From the NCBI GenBank assembly GCA_029834535.1, contig JAQMWT010000570.1, positions 1 through 64,000 of the forward strand: a DNA stretch of 64,000 nucleotides, in the 5' to 3' direction. The DNA is from Chrysophaeum taylorii. Taxonomy: Eukaryota > Sar > Pelagophyceae > Pelagomonadales > Pelagomonadaceae. Numbering within the stretch: position 1 is the stretch's first letter; each line of letters opens with the position of its first letter. The notes beneath the pieces are model-generated. The model did not search any database. It was not told the DNA's origin and worked only from the letters and a program-made list of their open reading frames with translations. The translations under genes were made by a program, and so were the position numbers. Positions 41,269-51,793 of the stretch are shown here, in pieces.

Positions 41269-42078
41269 TCACGACGCGAGGCTGACTGACTGACTGACCA
41301 AGGTGGAGTCGGCGAGTTTTGAAAACGTGGAGGTAGCCCTCGAGGCGGCGATGTCGAGGAGGTGCGGGAGCGCGCCGACGGCCTGGGGTGGCAGAAAGGA
41401 AAGGGCGGCAGCGCCGAGGGACGCGGCGGCGGTCGTGCCGGCGCGGAGCGCGTCGTGGAGTGCTTCGGGAGCTTCCGCGGCGTCGCCGAGGGTTGCGACG
41501 ACGCGTTTAGAGAAGGCGAGAGTGTCTTTGAGGTCGGGGGTGGCGTCGGTGAGCGCGCGGGCCTCGGCGAGCGCGTAAGCTCCGGCGGCGGCGGCGCGCC
41601 TCGCTCGCCAGCGCGCGCGGCTCATGTCCTCGCCCTCCACGAGCGTCGCTCGCGCGAGCTCGTCGGCGACGGCAGCCAGAGCCCTCAAGGCAGGCGGGTC
41701 AAATCCGTTGATCATAAGTCCGATCGCTTGAGCGCGATGCGCGTGCCAGGGCAGCGACAACGCCAGCCGGAGCTCGATCGCTAACTCGAGACGCGGCCGC
41801 CAACCCGTCATCGCGGCGAGCTCGTCGGCACGCGCGTCGATCTGCGTCGACAGCTCGGCGAGGCACGCTCCGGCGACGTGCTCGACGAGGTCAGATGGTG
41901 CGTGCTGGCCGTGGGCAGCCGAGGAGAGCCCGACATCCCGCGCCCCCGCGGCGAGCGCCTCCTCAGTCCACCCGTGAGTCGCGACGTGCTTCGAGGCCGC
42001 CTCCAACACGCTGGCGTGTCGTCGCGCGAGTCCTGCGATCCGCGGCGTCGCTCGGCGCACGGCTCGCAGCATCATCAT
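41269..42078 (-). CDS. COQ9: Ubiquinone biosynthesis protein COQ9
   Basis: 269 residues, no intron. The Arg-rich N-terminus (MMMLRAVRRATPRIAGLARRHAS) fits a mitochondrial presequence. VLEAASKHVATHGWTEEALAAGARDVGLSSAAHG matches the COQ9 TetR-like helix-turn-helix start, and RWRARRAAAAGAYALAEARALTDATPDLKDT matches the '[30 protein letters not shown]' region of the human protein. COQ9 binds isoprenes/lipid and aids COQ7 in the demethoxy-ubiquinone hydroxylation step of coenzyme Q synthesis on the inner mitochondrial membrane. The last residues are encoded partly by a GACT microsatellite (about 41281-41300), so the annotated C-terminus may be slightly off. Confidence 0.88.
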   Translation of the reverse strand: MMMLRAVRRATPRIAGLARRHASVLEAASKHVATHGWTEEALAAGARDVGLSSAAHGQHAPSDLVEHVAGACLAELSTQIDARADELAAMTGWRPRLELAIELRLALSLPWHAHRAQAIGLMINGFDPPALRALAAVADELARATLVEGEDMSRARWRARRAAAAGAYALAEARALTDATPDLKDTLAFSKRVVATLGDAAEAPEALHDALRAGTTAAASLGAAALSFLPPQAVGALPHLLDIAASRATSTFSKLADSTLVSQSVSLAS

Positions 42079-42133
42079 GAGTCGAATACTATGACGTCAC
42101 TACGACATGTATCTTCTTTTTTAGCACATTATT

Positions 42134-42898
42134 ATGACTCGGCCTGTTTCAGGGGTGCGGTGGCGGCTCGAGCAGGCCAAGTCGACAGCGCACGCGGCCG
42201 CGTTTGCCCAGAGTCGATTCCAGCACCCGCGCCGACCGACCAAACCGCCATGGCGGCCATGCCACGGACCGCGGGCGATGTTGTTTACACGGAGGAGGAG
42301 GAGGATGAGGTCCCAGAGCCCGGCGTCGAGCGAGCGGAGCCTTCGAAGCAGCCGCGCCTCGAGCACGGAATCCTTCACATCGAGCGTGTCGGGGCTGACG
42401 TCGGAGCAATCGCGCGAGTTCTCTCGGAACCACGCGCTCCACGTCGAGCGACTTAGGACTGTTGCCAGCAGACTACAGCTCCGTCCGCCTAACTGCCCGA
42501 TCAAAACCAATCCAAAGCGACGACTCAAGGAGCAACTCGAGCGTAAGGCACGCCACCGTCACGATCAAATCTGCAGAGCAAAGCTTCTGGCCATTCAAAG
42601 ACGCCCCCCCAATCCGAGGCCGATCTTCTCGTGCCGACCAACTCTTGTCGAGCGGATCCATCGGCCTATCCCCAAGTGTCGACCGAAGAAGCGCCACGAC
42701 AACAAAAACAATTTCCCGTCGATTTGCCCCAGACCATCGCATCGATGGGCTGACAATACCGCGAGGTCCACCTCGAGGTCATCCTCCTCGTCCCGCTGGC
42801 CCCACGCGCTCTGTTTCGGTCCGCCACGCTGTCCGTCGCGATCGCTCCCGCCACTGGCTTTCGAGGAGGTCCTCGCTAAACTCCAGCCGGCGTCCTGA
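42134..42898 (+). CDS. Basic ORF divergent from COQ9, doubtful
   Basis: 254 residues starting 55 bp from the COQ9 start codon. It is Arg/Pro/Ser-rich. A helical stretch (EQSREFSRNHALHVERLRTV) and a later RRLKEQLERKARHRHDQICR stretch faintly recall the Hemingway/CFAP97-type repeats, but the match is too weak to name. Competing frames on both strands are also open, so it may be spurious. Confidence 0.25.
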   Translation: MTRPVSGVRWRLEQAKSTAHAAAFAQSRFQHPRRPTKPPWRPCHGPRAMLFTRRRRRMRSQSPASSERSLRSSRASSTESFTSSVSGLTSEQSREFSRNHALHVERLRTVASRLQLRPPNCPIKTNPKRRLKEQLERKARHRHDQICRAKLLAIQRRPPNPRPIFSCRPTLVERIHRPIPKCRPKKRHDNKNNFPSICPRPSHRWADNTARSTSRSSSSSRWPHALCFGPPRCPSRSLPPLAFEEVLAKLQPAS

Positions 42899-45800
42899 TC
42901 ATCTCGACGACGACGCCGATGTTCTTTCCCACACGGGCATCGATCGGAAAACGAGCAAGTGCAGTCGCGCGCAAATAAATAAACAAACTAATAACTAACT
43001 TCAGACCTCTCCCGAGCATGGGAGCCAGGCCGGACCGACAGGAGCCAGTCCGGAATCACGGGCCTGTAGACGAGGAGCGCCGAAAGGTCGGTCGGCGGAG
43101 AGTGACCATCAAGCTTGTCGCCATGCGACGAGGAGACCGCGATGTGACTGACAATCAACTCGTCGATAACCTTCCGTCTTCGCCCCCCGGCCATCATACC
43201 CCGTCCCACTGCGAACGTTCCGGCTGCCAACCGGCCCGCCCGGGAGGCGAATAGGTGCCAACCTACGCCGGGAGGGCGGATGCCCTCGCAAGGCTCAGGA
43301 TTCATGAGGCACCGTCCAAATAAATAAATAAACAAACAAACAAACAAATAAATAAATGAATAAATAAATAAATAAACAAATAAATAAATAAATAAATAAA
43401 CAAATAAATAAATAAATAAATCTGCGCTGTTGTTGTATTGTGGATAGAAGTGCACCCTAGACGACATCCACATGTCTAGGTCTGGATACCTCGACCACTT
43501 CCGAGTTATTAAGATTTCCTACGACCCAGCTTGCGTTGGAGAAAGGAATGGATGCAGTGTGCTTTGACGGCCGTGGGTAATAAATAATCTACGCAGGTGG
43601 ATGGTCGGGTCTCGACCACCCCAGCTAGAATGTGGGGGCTGTCCGTCAGTTGGCCAGGGACCACCGAAGGCTAAATAAAACCACCTAGCAGGGCGCCAGT
43701 CAGGGCCTCCTTGAGCAGAGTCTTAGTCCCACTAAAAGTCGGCCAAAAGCGACAACATCGCGGTCCTCGTGTGTTGTCTTCCTAATCCCCCGGCTGGCTG
43801 GCTCCAGTGAGACCGTACCAGGTACAGGTGCGCGAACAACGTTTCATTTTGCCTCTTCGCGGGCCATGTGTCTTTGCAGTGAGGTAGCCTCAGCACGGGC
43901 TGCTCGCCTCCCCCAGCCGCATGTCCGTCGTGCTAGGTTCTCAGTATCTATTCGCTGCTTTTACCACACTGTTCGACTTGCAGGACACTTTGTGTGCCCC
44001 CAATGAATGCACCTTCGGTAAGTCGAGCAGTCGGGTATTCAAGCTCCCTCTCTACCCCCGAGAACGGCCGTCGAAACGCATATACTTGTGCTGGTGATTC
44101 CACAAGCACCCCTGAGCAAGGGCCCGTCGCCAAACCCCCGTCAGAAAAAGAAAAACACAACGGGGAGCAACGATTTATAGTCATGGGGCAAGTCACAAGC
44201 GGGGCAGACGGCGGGGAGTGCGGACGTGCGGAGAGACTCCGTTGGGGGAGATGGCGTCACAAGTGCACACCTAAAGACGTAGTCTTCGCTCAAGGGGGGG
44301 AGGATGTTGTTCCCGTGGGGCTTGCGCGTTCTTCCGCCGGACGAACGTGCGACGGAACGAGGCGACTTGCGGGAGGCCTGGTTGACAACCCGATGTGGCG
44401 ACTTGACTGAGGCGGTGACGGAGCGAATCCAAGACATCGAAGCTAGACTCGCGGTGAATGCGGTGAGCTGGGCTGGGATGGCGTCGTTGGCGCAGCCGCT
44501 GTCGACCCACGCGTTCTTGGCTTTAAGGGTCGCTCAGGTGGGTGTGAGCTTATGGCACACGTCGCTGGCCTCTCGGAAAGCGTCAAAGACTAGGCCTTTG
44601 ACGGTGCCGTAGCTACCCAAGCGCTGCTCCGCGGGGCCCGGCAGACCGGATGGTGGCGGAGCTCCCGCCGTCGCGAGAACGCTATCGATGTCGGAGGTGA
44701 AGCAGTTACTGCGGACGCCCGCCGTCCGCTGGTCGAGACGCTGCTGGGGCGGAGGCCAGCGGTTGTGTAATTGGCACCCACGGCCAGCGACATACGACGA
44801 CTGAGTGTGATGAGGATGTCGTGAACACGATTCCCAAAATGACCTGCTGCGAATGGCCAGCGTAAGACCTGAAGAATGCGATGTGCCGCAGCGGCGAATA
44901 CGAGGAGCAGGTTGTGCTCGAAAAAATGGAACGGCGGCGATGAGCGTATCTGGGCGGTGGCGCGGTGCAAGACGGCAGAAGCAGCGTCAAAATGAAGGAG
45001 ATGCGGAAGACGCGGGATCTCGATGAAAGTTGCGCACATTTTTTTTTCTTTCGGTGGTTCGCTCAATGCTCAATGAAAGCATTTAATAATCTCGGGAACG
45101 AGTTCTCAGAGGCACCAAAGGCGAGATTTGCGAAATGAACCAATATGCACCGGTTCCCGTTCCCATGCGGACGGGATGGTCGAGCAGACCGCCGATGATC
45201 TTGTCTGACGCGTTACGTCGTAGTGCTTGGAGACAACACGACTTTGTCGTCGTCGGCTCCGACGAGGAGGAACTGAATCCTCGACCCCATGAAGATCGCA
45301 TTGAAGTGTATTCGTGATGAGGAATGTGCTCGCGCGACTTGGATGCACGGATAGGGCACTGCACCTTAACCGTGGCTATAAGTATGGTTCGACCGAGCGA
45401 GCCGGTCCGTCTAGTAGGATGAGCTCCGAGCTCGTGGTGTCGTCGATGGACGAGATGGCGACGATCGAGTCGAGAGCACAAAAAGATCGCTCGCGCGGCC
45501 CTTGATCATTGGCTAAACGCTGTGCGCTGTAGAATGAGCACTCCACCTTGGTCGCACGTTGCCTAGCCCGCGTCGCTCGGTGCCTACTGGAAACTGCGTG
45601 AAAGACGTACGCGGGGGCGAGTTTGCTCGACCAGGTGCCACTTGGTAGACGGTATGCCTGTTTACGATTCTCGTTCTCTTGCTGGTTCAAGCAATCGGCG
45701 CGCGAATTGTCCGTGGGTACTTGGGTCGAGGGCTCACGAGCATCGTTTTCGCCTGCTGTTTGGAATTTTGCCCGAATTTGTTGTTGCTGTTTGCCACGAT

Positions 45801-46156
45801 CTTTCATTCTTGCCGAGAAATGATACGACCACTGCGCAACGAGCAGCAGCACCAGCATCTGAAGTCAACATCGACCGTCCGTCCATACGGTAGAAATGAG
45901 ACTCTATCCATCGCGCAGTAGCAAAGTTCGAGAACCGACACCTTCCCTTTCCCGGACAAACATAATAAGATGATGCGCCCGCGGTTAGGTACGCAACGCG
46001 GTGCGGCGCCGTCGAAGCTTCAGCAGGTTATGTGACCTTTCAACAAGCCGTTCGCAGCCAGCCAGCCACCTCGTGCGTGCCACTGGATTTCTTTCTTTCG
46101 AAAAAACGCCTTTTTTTTCAGCAGTTCGAGGAAGGTTCGGAGAAAAAGCGAGAAAC
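42899..46156. other. 3.2 kb gene-poor stretch, possible old retroelement debris
   Basis: No intact gene. Weakly protein-like frames exist at 43994-44410 (plus) and 45376-45858 (minus; contains ERSFCALDSIVAISSIDDTT, vaguely like a retroviral-type protease DS motif followed by strand-like sequence). The composition is less GC-rich than in the flanking genes. I cannot define LTRs or an element boundary. Confidence 0.35.
43317..43420. repeat. (AAAT/AAAC)n microsatellite
   Basis: About 100 bp of tetranucleotide repeat switching between AAAT and AAAC units. Confidence 0.95.
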
Positions 46157-46689
46157 ATGAGTAGTGAACTGAGCTACTACGCGCGGCTGGGCGTAAAGTC
46201 GAGCGCATCGCAAAGCGAGATCGACGGCGCGTATCGGCGGCACGCGCTCGCCCTCCATCCAGACCGGCCCGGAGGTGACGCCGGCGCGTTCCAGGAGCTG
46301 AACCGGATCCACAAAGTGCTGAGCGACAAGGAGCGTCGAGCTGAATACGACCGGATTGGCGCGGAGGATATGTCGACGGGCGACATATTTGCGAGCACCG
46401 TTGCTTTGGTGCCGTGGGTGGTGTGTGTATGTCGTCGTCGTCGTCGCAACGATTCTGGCAGGCGGGTGGGGCGGCGACGGGCGGGTTGGCGGCGTGGTCG
46501 TGGCGATTAGCATCCTTGGCGGCCGCGGGTTTCGCCGTCTTAGTTTTTCACTCCGCCGATTCCCTGGCGGCGACGCGACGGAGGGACGCCGCGCGCCTCG
46601 AAAACATCGCTGCCGCCGGCGGCGCGGGATTTGTGATCGGCGCGGTCACGGCTCGTATCGTATCGAGCGCCCTCGCCCTCTTATTCTGA
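46157..46689 (+). CDS. Membrane-anchored J-domain (DnaJ) protein
   Basis: Two exons, 46157-46417 and 46462-46689, with a 44-bp GTGGTG...TGGCAG intron, phase 0; 162 residues. The J-domain covers ~residues 5-70: YYARLGVKSSASQSEIDGAYRRHALALHPDRPGGD with the HPD motif that stimulates Hsp70 ATPase, then FQELNRIHKVLSDKERRAEYDRI. After the intron come two hydrophobic segments (AAWSWRLASLAAAGFAVLVF and GGAGFVIGAVTARIVSSALALLF), so the protein is predicted to be membrane-anchored. The client and membrane are unknown. It is convergent with the channel gene, with 37 bp between stops. Confidence 0.8.
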
Positions 46690-46726
46690 GAGAGAGGATC
46701 CTGAGTCATCACAGCCTTCTTAATCG

Positions 46727-48763
46727 TCAGATGTGGCGTCCCGAGGAGAGGTGGCCAGCTGGGGTGTTCGGGCTGGAGATGACGGATTCACGGCGGGGGG
46801 CGGCGGCGGCTTGCCTGACGGCGGCGGTGCGGGTGTGAGGGAGGTTTTGCGCGCCGAAGAATGGTGCGGCGGGCGCGCGAACACGGTCGGACGGGGGATC
46901 GTTGGCGGCGAGGTGGTGTCCTTGTTGGCGCTGGTGGTCGTCGTGCGGTCGCGGGTCGTGCGGTCGGCCGGAGTTGTCGACGCCGCGGGCTTGCGAGTCG
47001 GGGTCGCCTTTGTAGCGACGTCGACTGTGGTTGCGCGGCGCAGACTGGAGCATCGCAACGGCGGACTTTTTGCGGGGGGCAACGTCTTGTTTCTCCTGAG
47101 CGATTTTGCGGCCGTGCTCCTGGAGGAGCGTCCTGACGAGGTACCAGAGCATGGCCTTGCGTATGCGGACTCGCTCGGCGGGAAAGTCGAGCAAGATGGA
47201 CTTGAGGCTGTCGCGGGAGAGCGTGATGGTGTCGACGTAGGTGAGTGCGACGGCAGGGCGTCGTTCGATGAGTTCTTCGTTGTCGACCACAAAGTCGGCA
47301 CCCCAGACCGCGCCCTTGCTGAGGATCTTGCCCGAGCGGGCGGCTATGCCGGAGCGCATGATGAAAAGGGTGGGGGGCGCGAGATCGAGGCTCTCGGCGG
47401 GCGAGAACGTGAGGGCGTGAAGCTCCTGGGACAGTTCGGCGACGAAGTCGTGCGGAGAGCCGCGGAGGTACCAGACTTGGTCCAACCAGGCCCCGTTCGA
47501 GGCCGCGGCGACCTCTCCTCGAAGGCCGACGCTCATCAACTTCTCGAGCTGGGCGTAGGTCGCGACGCGCTGCTGCTTTTGCGACTGGTAAAAGTACATG
47601 CGGCACCGCTCCTTGAGGTCTTGGGGAAAATTGTTGTCGTTCATGTAGAAGTTGAGCTCGTCCATTCTCTGGCGAAACGTAATGCCGTGTATGTCCATCG
47701 TCGTGACGATCGAGCAGAAGTTGCCAATAATCAGGGCCCAGATGATGCCGCCGTAGACGATGAACAAGATCGCAACGACGCACTCGGTGTTCGTCGACGG
47801 CGTGACGTCGCCGAGGCCCAAACCGGTCAAGATGTAGAAGGTGAAGTACAAGCCGCGACAGTAGCGGTGCGAGACCGAGTGCCGGCGGAAGACGGACGGG
47901 TGCTTCGCGTCGGCGAGCGCGTCGACCCAGGTGTACTGCTTGGGCTCGAGGCTCGCGACGAGGACCCAGACGCAGGTCATCCAGTGGGCCGACATGAAGA
48001 TGAGCGCGACGTACTTGAACAGCGCGAGGTGAGCGTACGAAATAGCGTGGCGCACCGACCATCGCTCGAAGATCTGCGTCGTCATTCCGAGCTTGAAGAG
48101 TCTCACGAAGCGGAGCATGCGAAGGACCCGCATCCGCGAGACGAATCTCTTCCGAGCCGCCAGCGCGATCAAGTCGAACGGAATCACCGACACGACGTGG
48201 ACGGGGATCCACGTCAACGCGAATCGACGAGCTCGCTTGAGTCTGTCCCGGACGACCAAAAACGACCGACCGTGCGCGGGCGTGCCGTACGCGAGGAAGA
48301 GGTTCTTTACGACGTCGAAAATGAATATCACGTCCACAAAGCGGTTCGCGATGAAAAGGACTTTGCTTCCCGCGCTCTCCACCTTCTCTGAGCGAAGCTC
48401 CTCGACGGTCGTTCCTCGCGAAAACGCGGCCTCCATCGGCGTCACCGTCGCCGTGAACAGCAGCGCCCCGAGCAGCAAACAATCCCAGACGAACATCCGC
48501 TTCGACCGCGGGTCCACGAGCTCCTGCAACATGCGCTTCCGCCAGTTCCGACGGAGTCTCCCTCGAAGCCGTTGCACCTCATTGCCGAAGTCCTCGCTTC
48601 CGTGGTAGAACATCCGCTGTAACCCCGACAACCTCTCTTCTTCGTGATGTTCCATCTTCATCTCCGACGACGAACGATCCCTCTTCTCCAACATCTCAAT
48701 CCCCGCCAAGCTCTCGGTCCGACCCCACGGCTTGCGCACCTCGGCCCACGTCGTTGTGCTCAT
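46727..48763 (-). CDS. Voltage-gated channel of the EAG/CNG superfamily
   Basis: 678 residues, no intron. Residues ~85-350 form six transmembrane helices. S4 has regularly spaced arginines (FVSRMRVLRMLRFVRLFKLG). The pore loop is YFTFYILTGLGLGDVTPSTNTE, so the selectivity filter is GLGD where K+ channels have GYGD/GFGD. After S6 there is a C-linker (MDELNFYMNDNNFPQDLKERCRMYFYQ) characteristic of EAG/HCN/CNG channels. It is followed by a cyclic-nucleotide-binding-like domain (~residues 440-560, FIMRSGIAARSGKILSKGAVWGADFV) in which I do not see the phosphate-binding cassette 'GE...RTA'. The C-terminal tail is Arg/Pro-rich and probably disordered. Potassium or mixed-cation conduction is inferred. 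Confidence 0.8.
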   Translation of the reverse strand: MSTTTWAEVRKPWGRTESLAGIEMLEKRDRSSSEMKMEHHEEERLSGLQRMFYHGSEDFGNEVQRLRGRLRRNWRKRMLQELVDPRSKRMFVWDCLLLGALLFTATVTPMEAAFSRGTTVEELRSEKVESAGSKVLFIANRFVDVIFIFDVVKNLFLAYGTPAHGRSFLVVRDRLKRARRFALTWIPVHVVSVIPFDLIALAARKRFVSRMRVLRMLRFVRLFKLGMTTQIFERWSVRHAISYAHLALFKYVALIFMSAHWMTCVWVLVASLEPKQYTWVDALADAKHPSVFRRHSVSHRYCRGLYFTFYILTGLGLGDVTPSTNTECVVAILFIVYGGIIWALIIGNFCSIVTTMDIHGITFRQRMDELNFYMNDNNFPQDLKERCRMYFYQSQKQQRVATYAQLEKLMSVGLRGEVAAASNGAWLDQVWYLRGSPHDFVAELSQELHALTFSPAESLDLAPPTLFIMRSGIAARSGKILSKGAVWGADFVVDNEELIERRPAVALTYVDTITLSRDSLKSILLDFPAERVRIRKAMLWYLVRTLLQEHGRKIAQEKQDVAPRKKSAVAMLQSAPRNHSRRRYKGDPDSQARGVDNSGRPHDPRPHDDHQRQQGHHLAANDPPSDRVRAPAAPFFGAQNLPHTRTAAVRQAAAAPRRESVISSPNTPAGHLSSGRHI

Positions 48764-49568
48764 GATTTCCTCCTATACACCTGGCGCCTGTGGCAGGTAG
48801 TGTGCTTAAACGCATTGTCTGTCTGTGGCGAAAATAATGGGAAGGTCGTTTGCCGTTGTTGTTCTCAACGGGGCGCTCGTTATACAGGTCTGTTTGAAGA
48901 CGACTTGAACTCCGCGTGCACCGCATGAGACAGGCAGCACCGCGGTGCGCGAGGCTGCCTCTGACTGACTGACAGACAGTGTGCTCTGCTCACGAGCGCC
49001 GATTTCGCTTCTTGGTTCATCATAATTACCGCGACAACAGTACCCGGGGGACAACGACATGCCTGCTGCTACTACAACGGTTGTGGTGTTTAGAACGACG
49101 ACGACCGACCGACCGACCGACCGAGCGACACACACCATGTGGTGATCACAATATGGGAGGTGAAAAAAAAGCTCTCGAGAAAAATGTAAGGTCTGGATCA
49201 ACAAAGTAGAGCTGCACGCGTGCGCGACAGACGGTTGCACTTTCTTTCATTGGGACGCGACGTTGCGGAGCTCACATTTTCACTTGCGCAAATCACACTG
49301 TGCTGCTATAATAAATCATGTGCGCGATGACATAACCACGCGTCTTTGAGAGTATTACTCGAGCGCACCAACTAAGTATTTCTATTTTCCCGAGGACGAC
49401 GACAAACCAATCAACTTTGATGACAATAATCGCTTGTCGCTCGCGACGAAAATATTTATGTGTTGTCAAACGTGAAAAATGTTGTCGTGTGTACACAAGT
49501 GCTCATCCACGCACCGTCGTGAGGGCGGTGGTGCCGTTGCTGCCCGCGTGGAGCATGCGCGACGACGG

Positions 49569-49577
49569 AGAAAGAAA

Positions 49578-49614
<37 letters not shown>
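49569..49614. repeat. (AAAG)n microsatellite
   Basis: About ten AAAG units. Confidence 0.93.
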
Positions 49615-50090
49615 GTATAATGGTGACCAAGCGGCAACTCCGAGAAGGTATGCAGCATCTCCTCCGGGGATTCAAGGCAGGCAAGCAAGCAGGTAGGCAG
49701 CAGTCGCGGCGAATGCGAATTTCTGTGGGTGCCGTATTAATTTAAAGCCGCCGCCGAGTTTGGTCGGATGTCGTGGCAGGACGGCCCCACGAAGTATAAT
49801 TGGCACTTGCATATTATGGCAACGCGCGACGGTCTAGCGCGCAGTCCCGACGTGGCACGGGTTCCCCCCCCGCGCCGCACGACACGATTGATAGATGGCG
49901 AGACAGCACTTACTAAAACTGACCTCGGGTGGGTGAGATGTGTCGAGAATGTTTACTTCTCCACAGCTTATATTGCTGCACACTAGACGTAGCACAAGCG
50001 TATCGCGGCTGGTCGTAATTAATAATCACAGAGGCCGGTCGCAAATCCTGCGTACTTATTGCTACACTTGGGGCGGACGGGGGCATGGAG

Positions 50091-50164
50091 TCCTCCTCCT
50101 CCTCCTCCTCCTCCTCCTCCTCCTCGGAAGAAGAAGAAGAAGAAGAAGAAGAAGAAGAAGAAAA
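50091..50164. repeat. Abutting (TCC)n and (GAA)n triplet repeats
   Basis: About twelve TCC units pass directly into about twelve GAA units, giving a pyrimidine block followed by a purine block on one strand. Confidence 0.93.
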
Positions 50165-50357
50165 GGGTGGAATCGGGGCATTATTATGCCGTGCCCAAAG
50201 GGGCGGAAAAAGACGACGAAAAGTATAGCCTGCGCGAGAGCCCACTGCATGGTGGGGTGTGCATCACGGAAGGCCGGGTGTGTCTCAGGCTGGAGTAAGG
50301 GAGGGAGGGAAGAAAAAGGACGCACAAAAACAACAATTCGGCCAGGCCGTCCGACGA

Positions 50358-51793
50358 TCAGCCGATAATGCGGTGCTCGAGGCCAGTGGGTGCGTGCTGC
50401 TGCTGCTGTTGTTGCGGAGGGGACGGATCGGATTGGTGATGATGATGAACCGCGATGGCGGTGGCTGGCTGGAGAAGTGTCGTCACGGGAAGTCGCTGCG
50501 CGAGGCGAAAAGGGTCGGCGATCGCATCGGTATTGTGGTCGGGGTTGAGGACGAGCGTCACGGGGGCCGCGCGCCTCGCGGCCTCTACTACGGCGAGATC
50601 CCGTTTGACGTCGGCGAGGATGGGCTTGGGCAGGGAGGGGGGTGGCCGTTCGACGTCTGTCGGGACGGGTTCGACGAGAGAGATCGCGAAGGACGAGGGT
50701 CTTATGTACGTGATACTAAGCGTCGAGGTCGTGAACTGGAAGGCGTCGGGTACATTGGCGCAGGGCGCCGACTCGGAGGACCTCAGGAGGTCGCCGATGC
50801 AAGAAAAAACGTTCTGGAGACGGTCGGGCTTCGCGAGGTCGAAGAGCGTACGTTTGAGGACCTCCGTCTGGGTCTCCGCCCCGATTCCCGCGACAAAGCG
50901 CTCGTTGCATGCGAGAAGCTTGCCATCGAGCGAGGTGACGGCCATCGGAATGCTGCTCTGAAGAAAGACGAGGCGATAATCCACCTCCTCGTGCTTCTCG
51001 TCGTTCACGAACGCCGGGTTGGCTCCCGCCGCGATCGATATTATCTTCGATACGATGTCGCACTGCTCCGACTCGAGGCTCGAGTTGCGCGATCGCAGCT
51101 GCTCGATGTAATTCGATACGCCCGCGAGGATCGAGGCCTTGCAGGCCTTGGTGGCGGGCGCGCCGGCCTCGTCCAGTATGCCCGCGAGCTCGTCGATCTG
51201 AGTCACTATTTTTATCGATCGACGCTGCTCTCTCGCGTTCCGCTCGAGCCGCCGCGCCTCGAACAACTCGTTGGCGCGCTGCGGCGGCGCGCTCCCCTTG
51301 GCGACATCCTCGTTCGGGGTCGTCGGCGGTGTCGCGACGACGCGACGTAGAGGCGTCGCCGAATCCCGCTTCTTCCGTCCGTTCAACCGCACTTCTTCGT
51401 CCTCTCCTGGATGCTCGTGGTGATTGTTATTGTAGTGCCTCGCTGGACCGTTCAGATGGCCCTTGCCGTTCAGCTGGCTCGCGCTGCCGCCGCCGCCGCC
51501 GCCGTTAATAACCTGGCCGTTCAGCTTCCTCTGCGAGACCGCCGTCGGCCCTCCGTTCAGCGCGGACGGCCGCGAGAAGACGAACGAGGAGGGCGGCTCC
51601 AACTCGTCGTCACCGTGGTGATCCGCCGCCTCCTCCAAGGCCTCGCGCCAGGCCGGCCGTTTCTTTTCCTTTGTCTGCGCACGCCCTCGTCGTTTTTCCC
51701 TGCGACGCAAAGACGACCTTAAAACTCCACACGCAACAAAAAAATTAATAAATCGCGCTTGCTTGCTCACGGTGGCTTCTGCTCCACCTCCAT
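50358..51793 (-). CDS. bHLH-PAS transcription factor
   Basis: Two exons are predicted, 51793-51771 and 51699-50358, joined across a 71-bp GTGAGC...GTCGCAG intron in phase 2; 454 residues starting MEVEQKPP. The unspliced frame upstream contains non-protein-like sequence, which supports the intron. A Gly/Asn-rich region precedes the bHLH (~residues 160-220): RRLERNAREQRRSIKIVTQI as basic region and helix 1, then ACKASILAGVSNYIEQLR as helix 2. One PAS domain follows (~250-350; VFLQSSIPMAVTSLDGKLLA CNERFVAGIG). The tail is His/Gln-rich. Single bHLH-PAS factors occur in stramenopile algae, including the diatom diel-rhythm regulator RITMO1; a similar role here is only a suggestion. Confidence 0.83.

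Larger units (their letters stand above)
48764..50357. other. 1.6 kb intergenic with microsatellites
   Basis: Between the divergent side of the channel gene and the 3' end of the bHLH-PAS gene. It holds (AAAG)n at 49569-49614 and an abutting (TCC)n/(GAA)n tract at 50091-50164. No supported gene. Confidence 0.5.
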
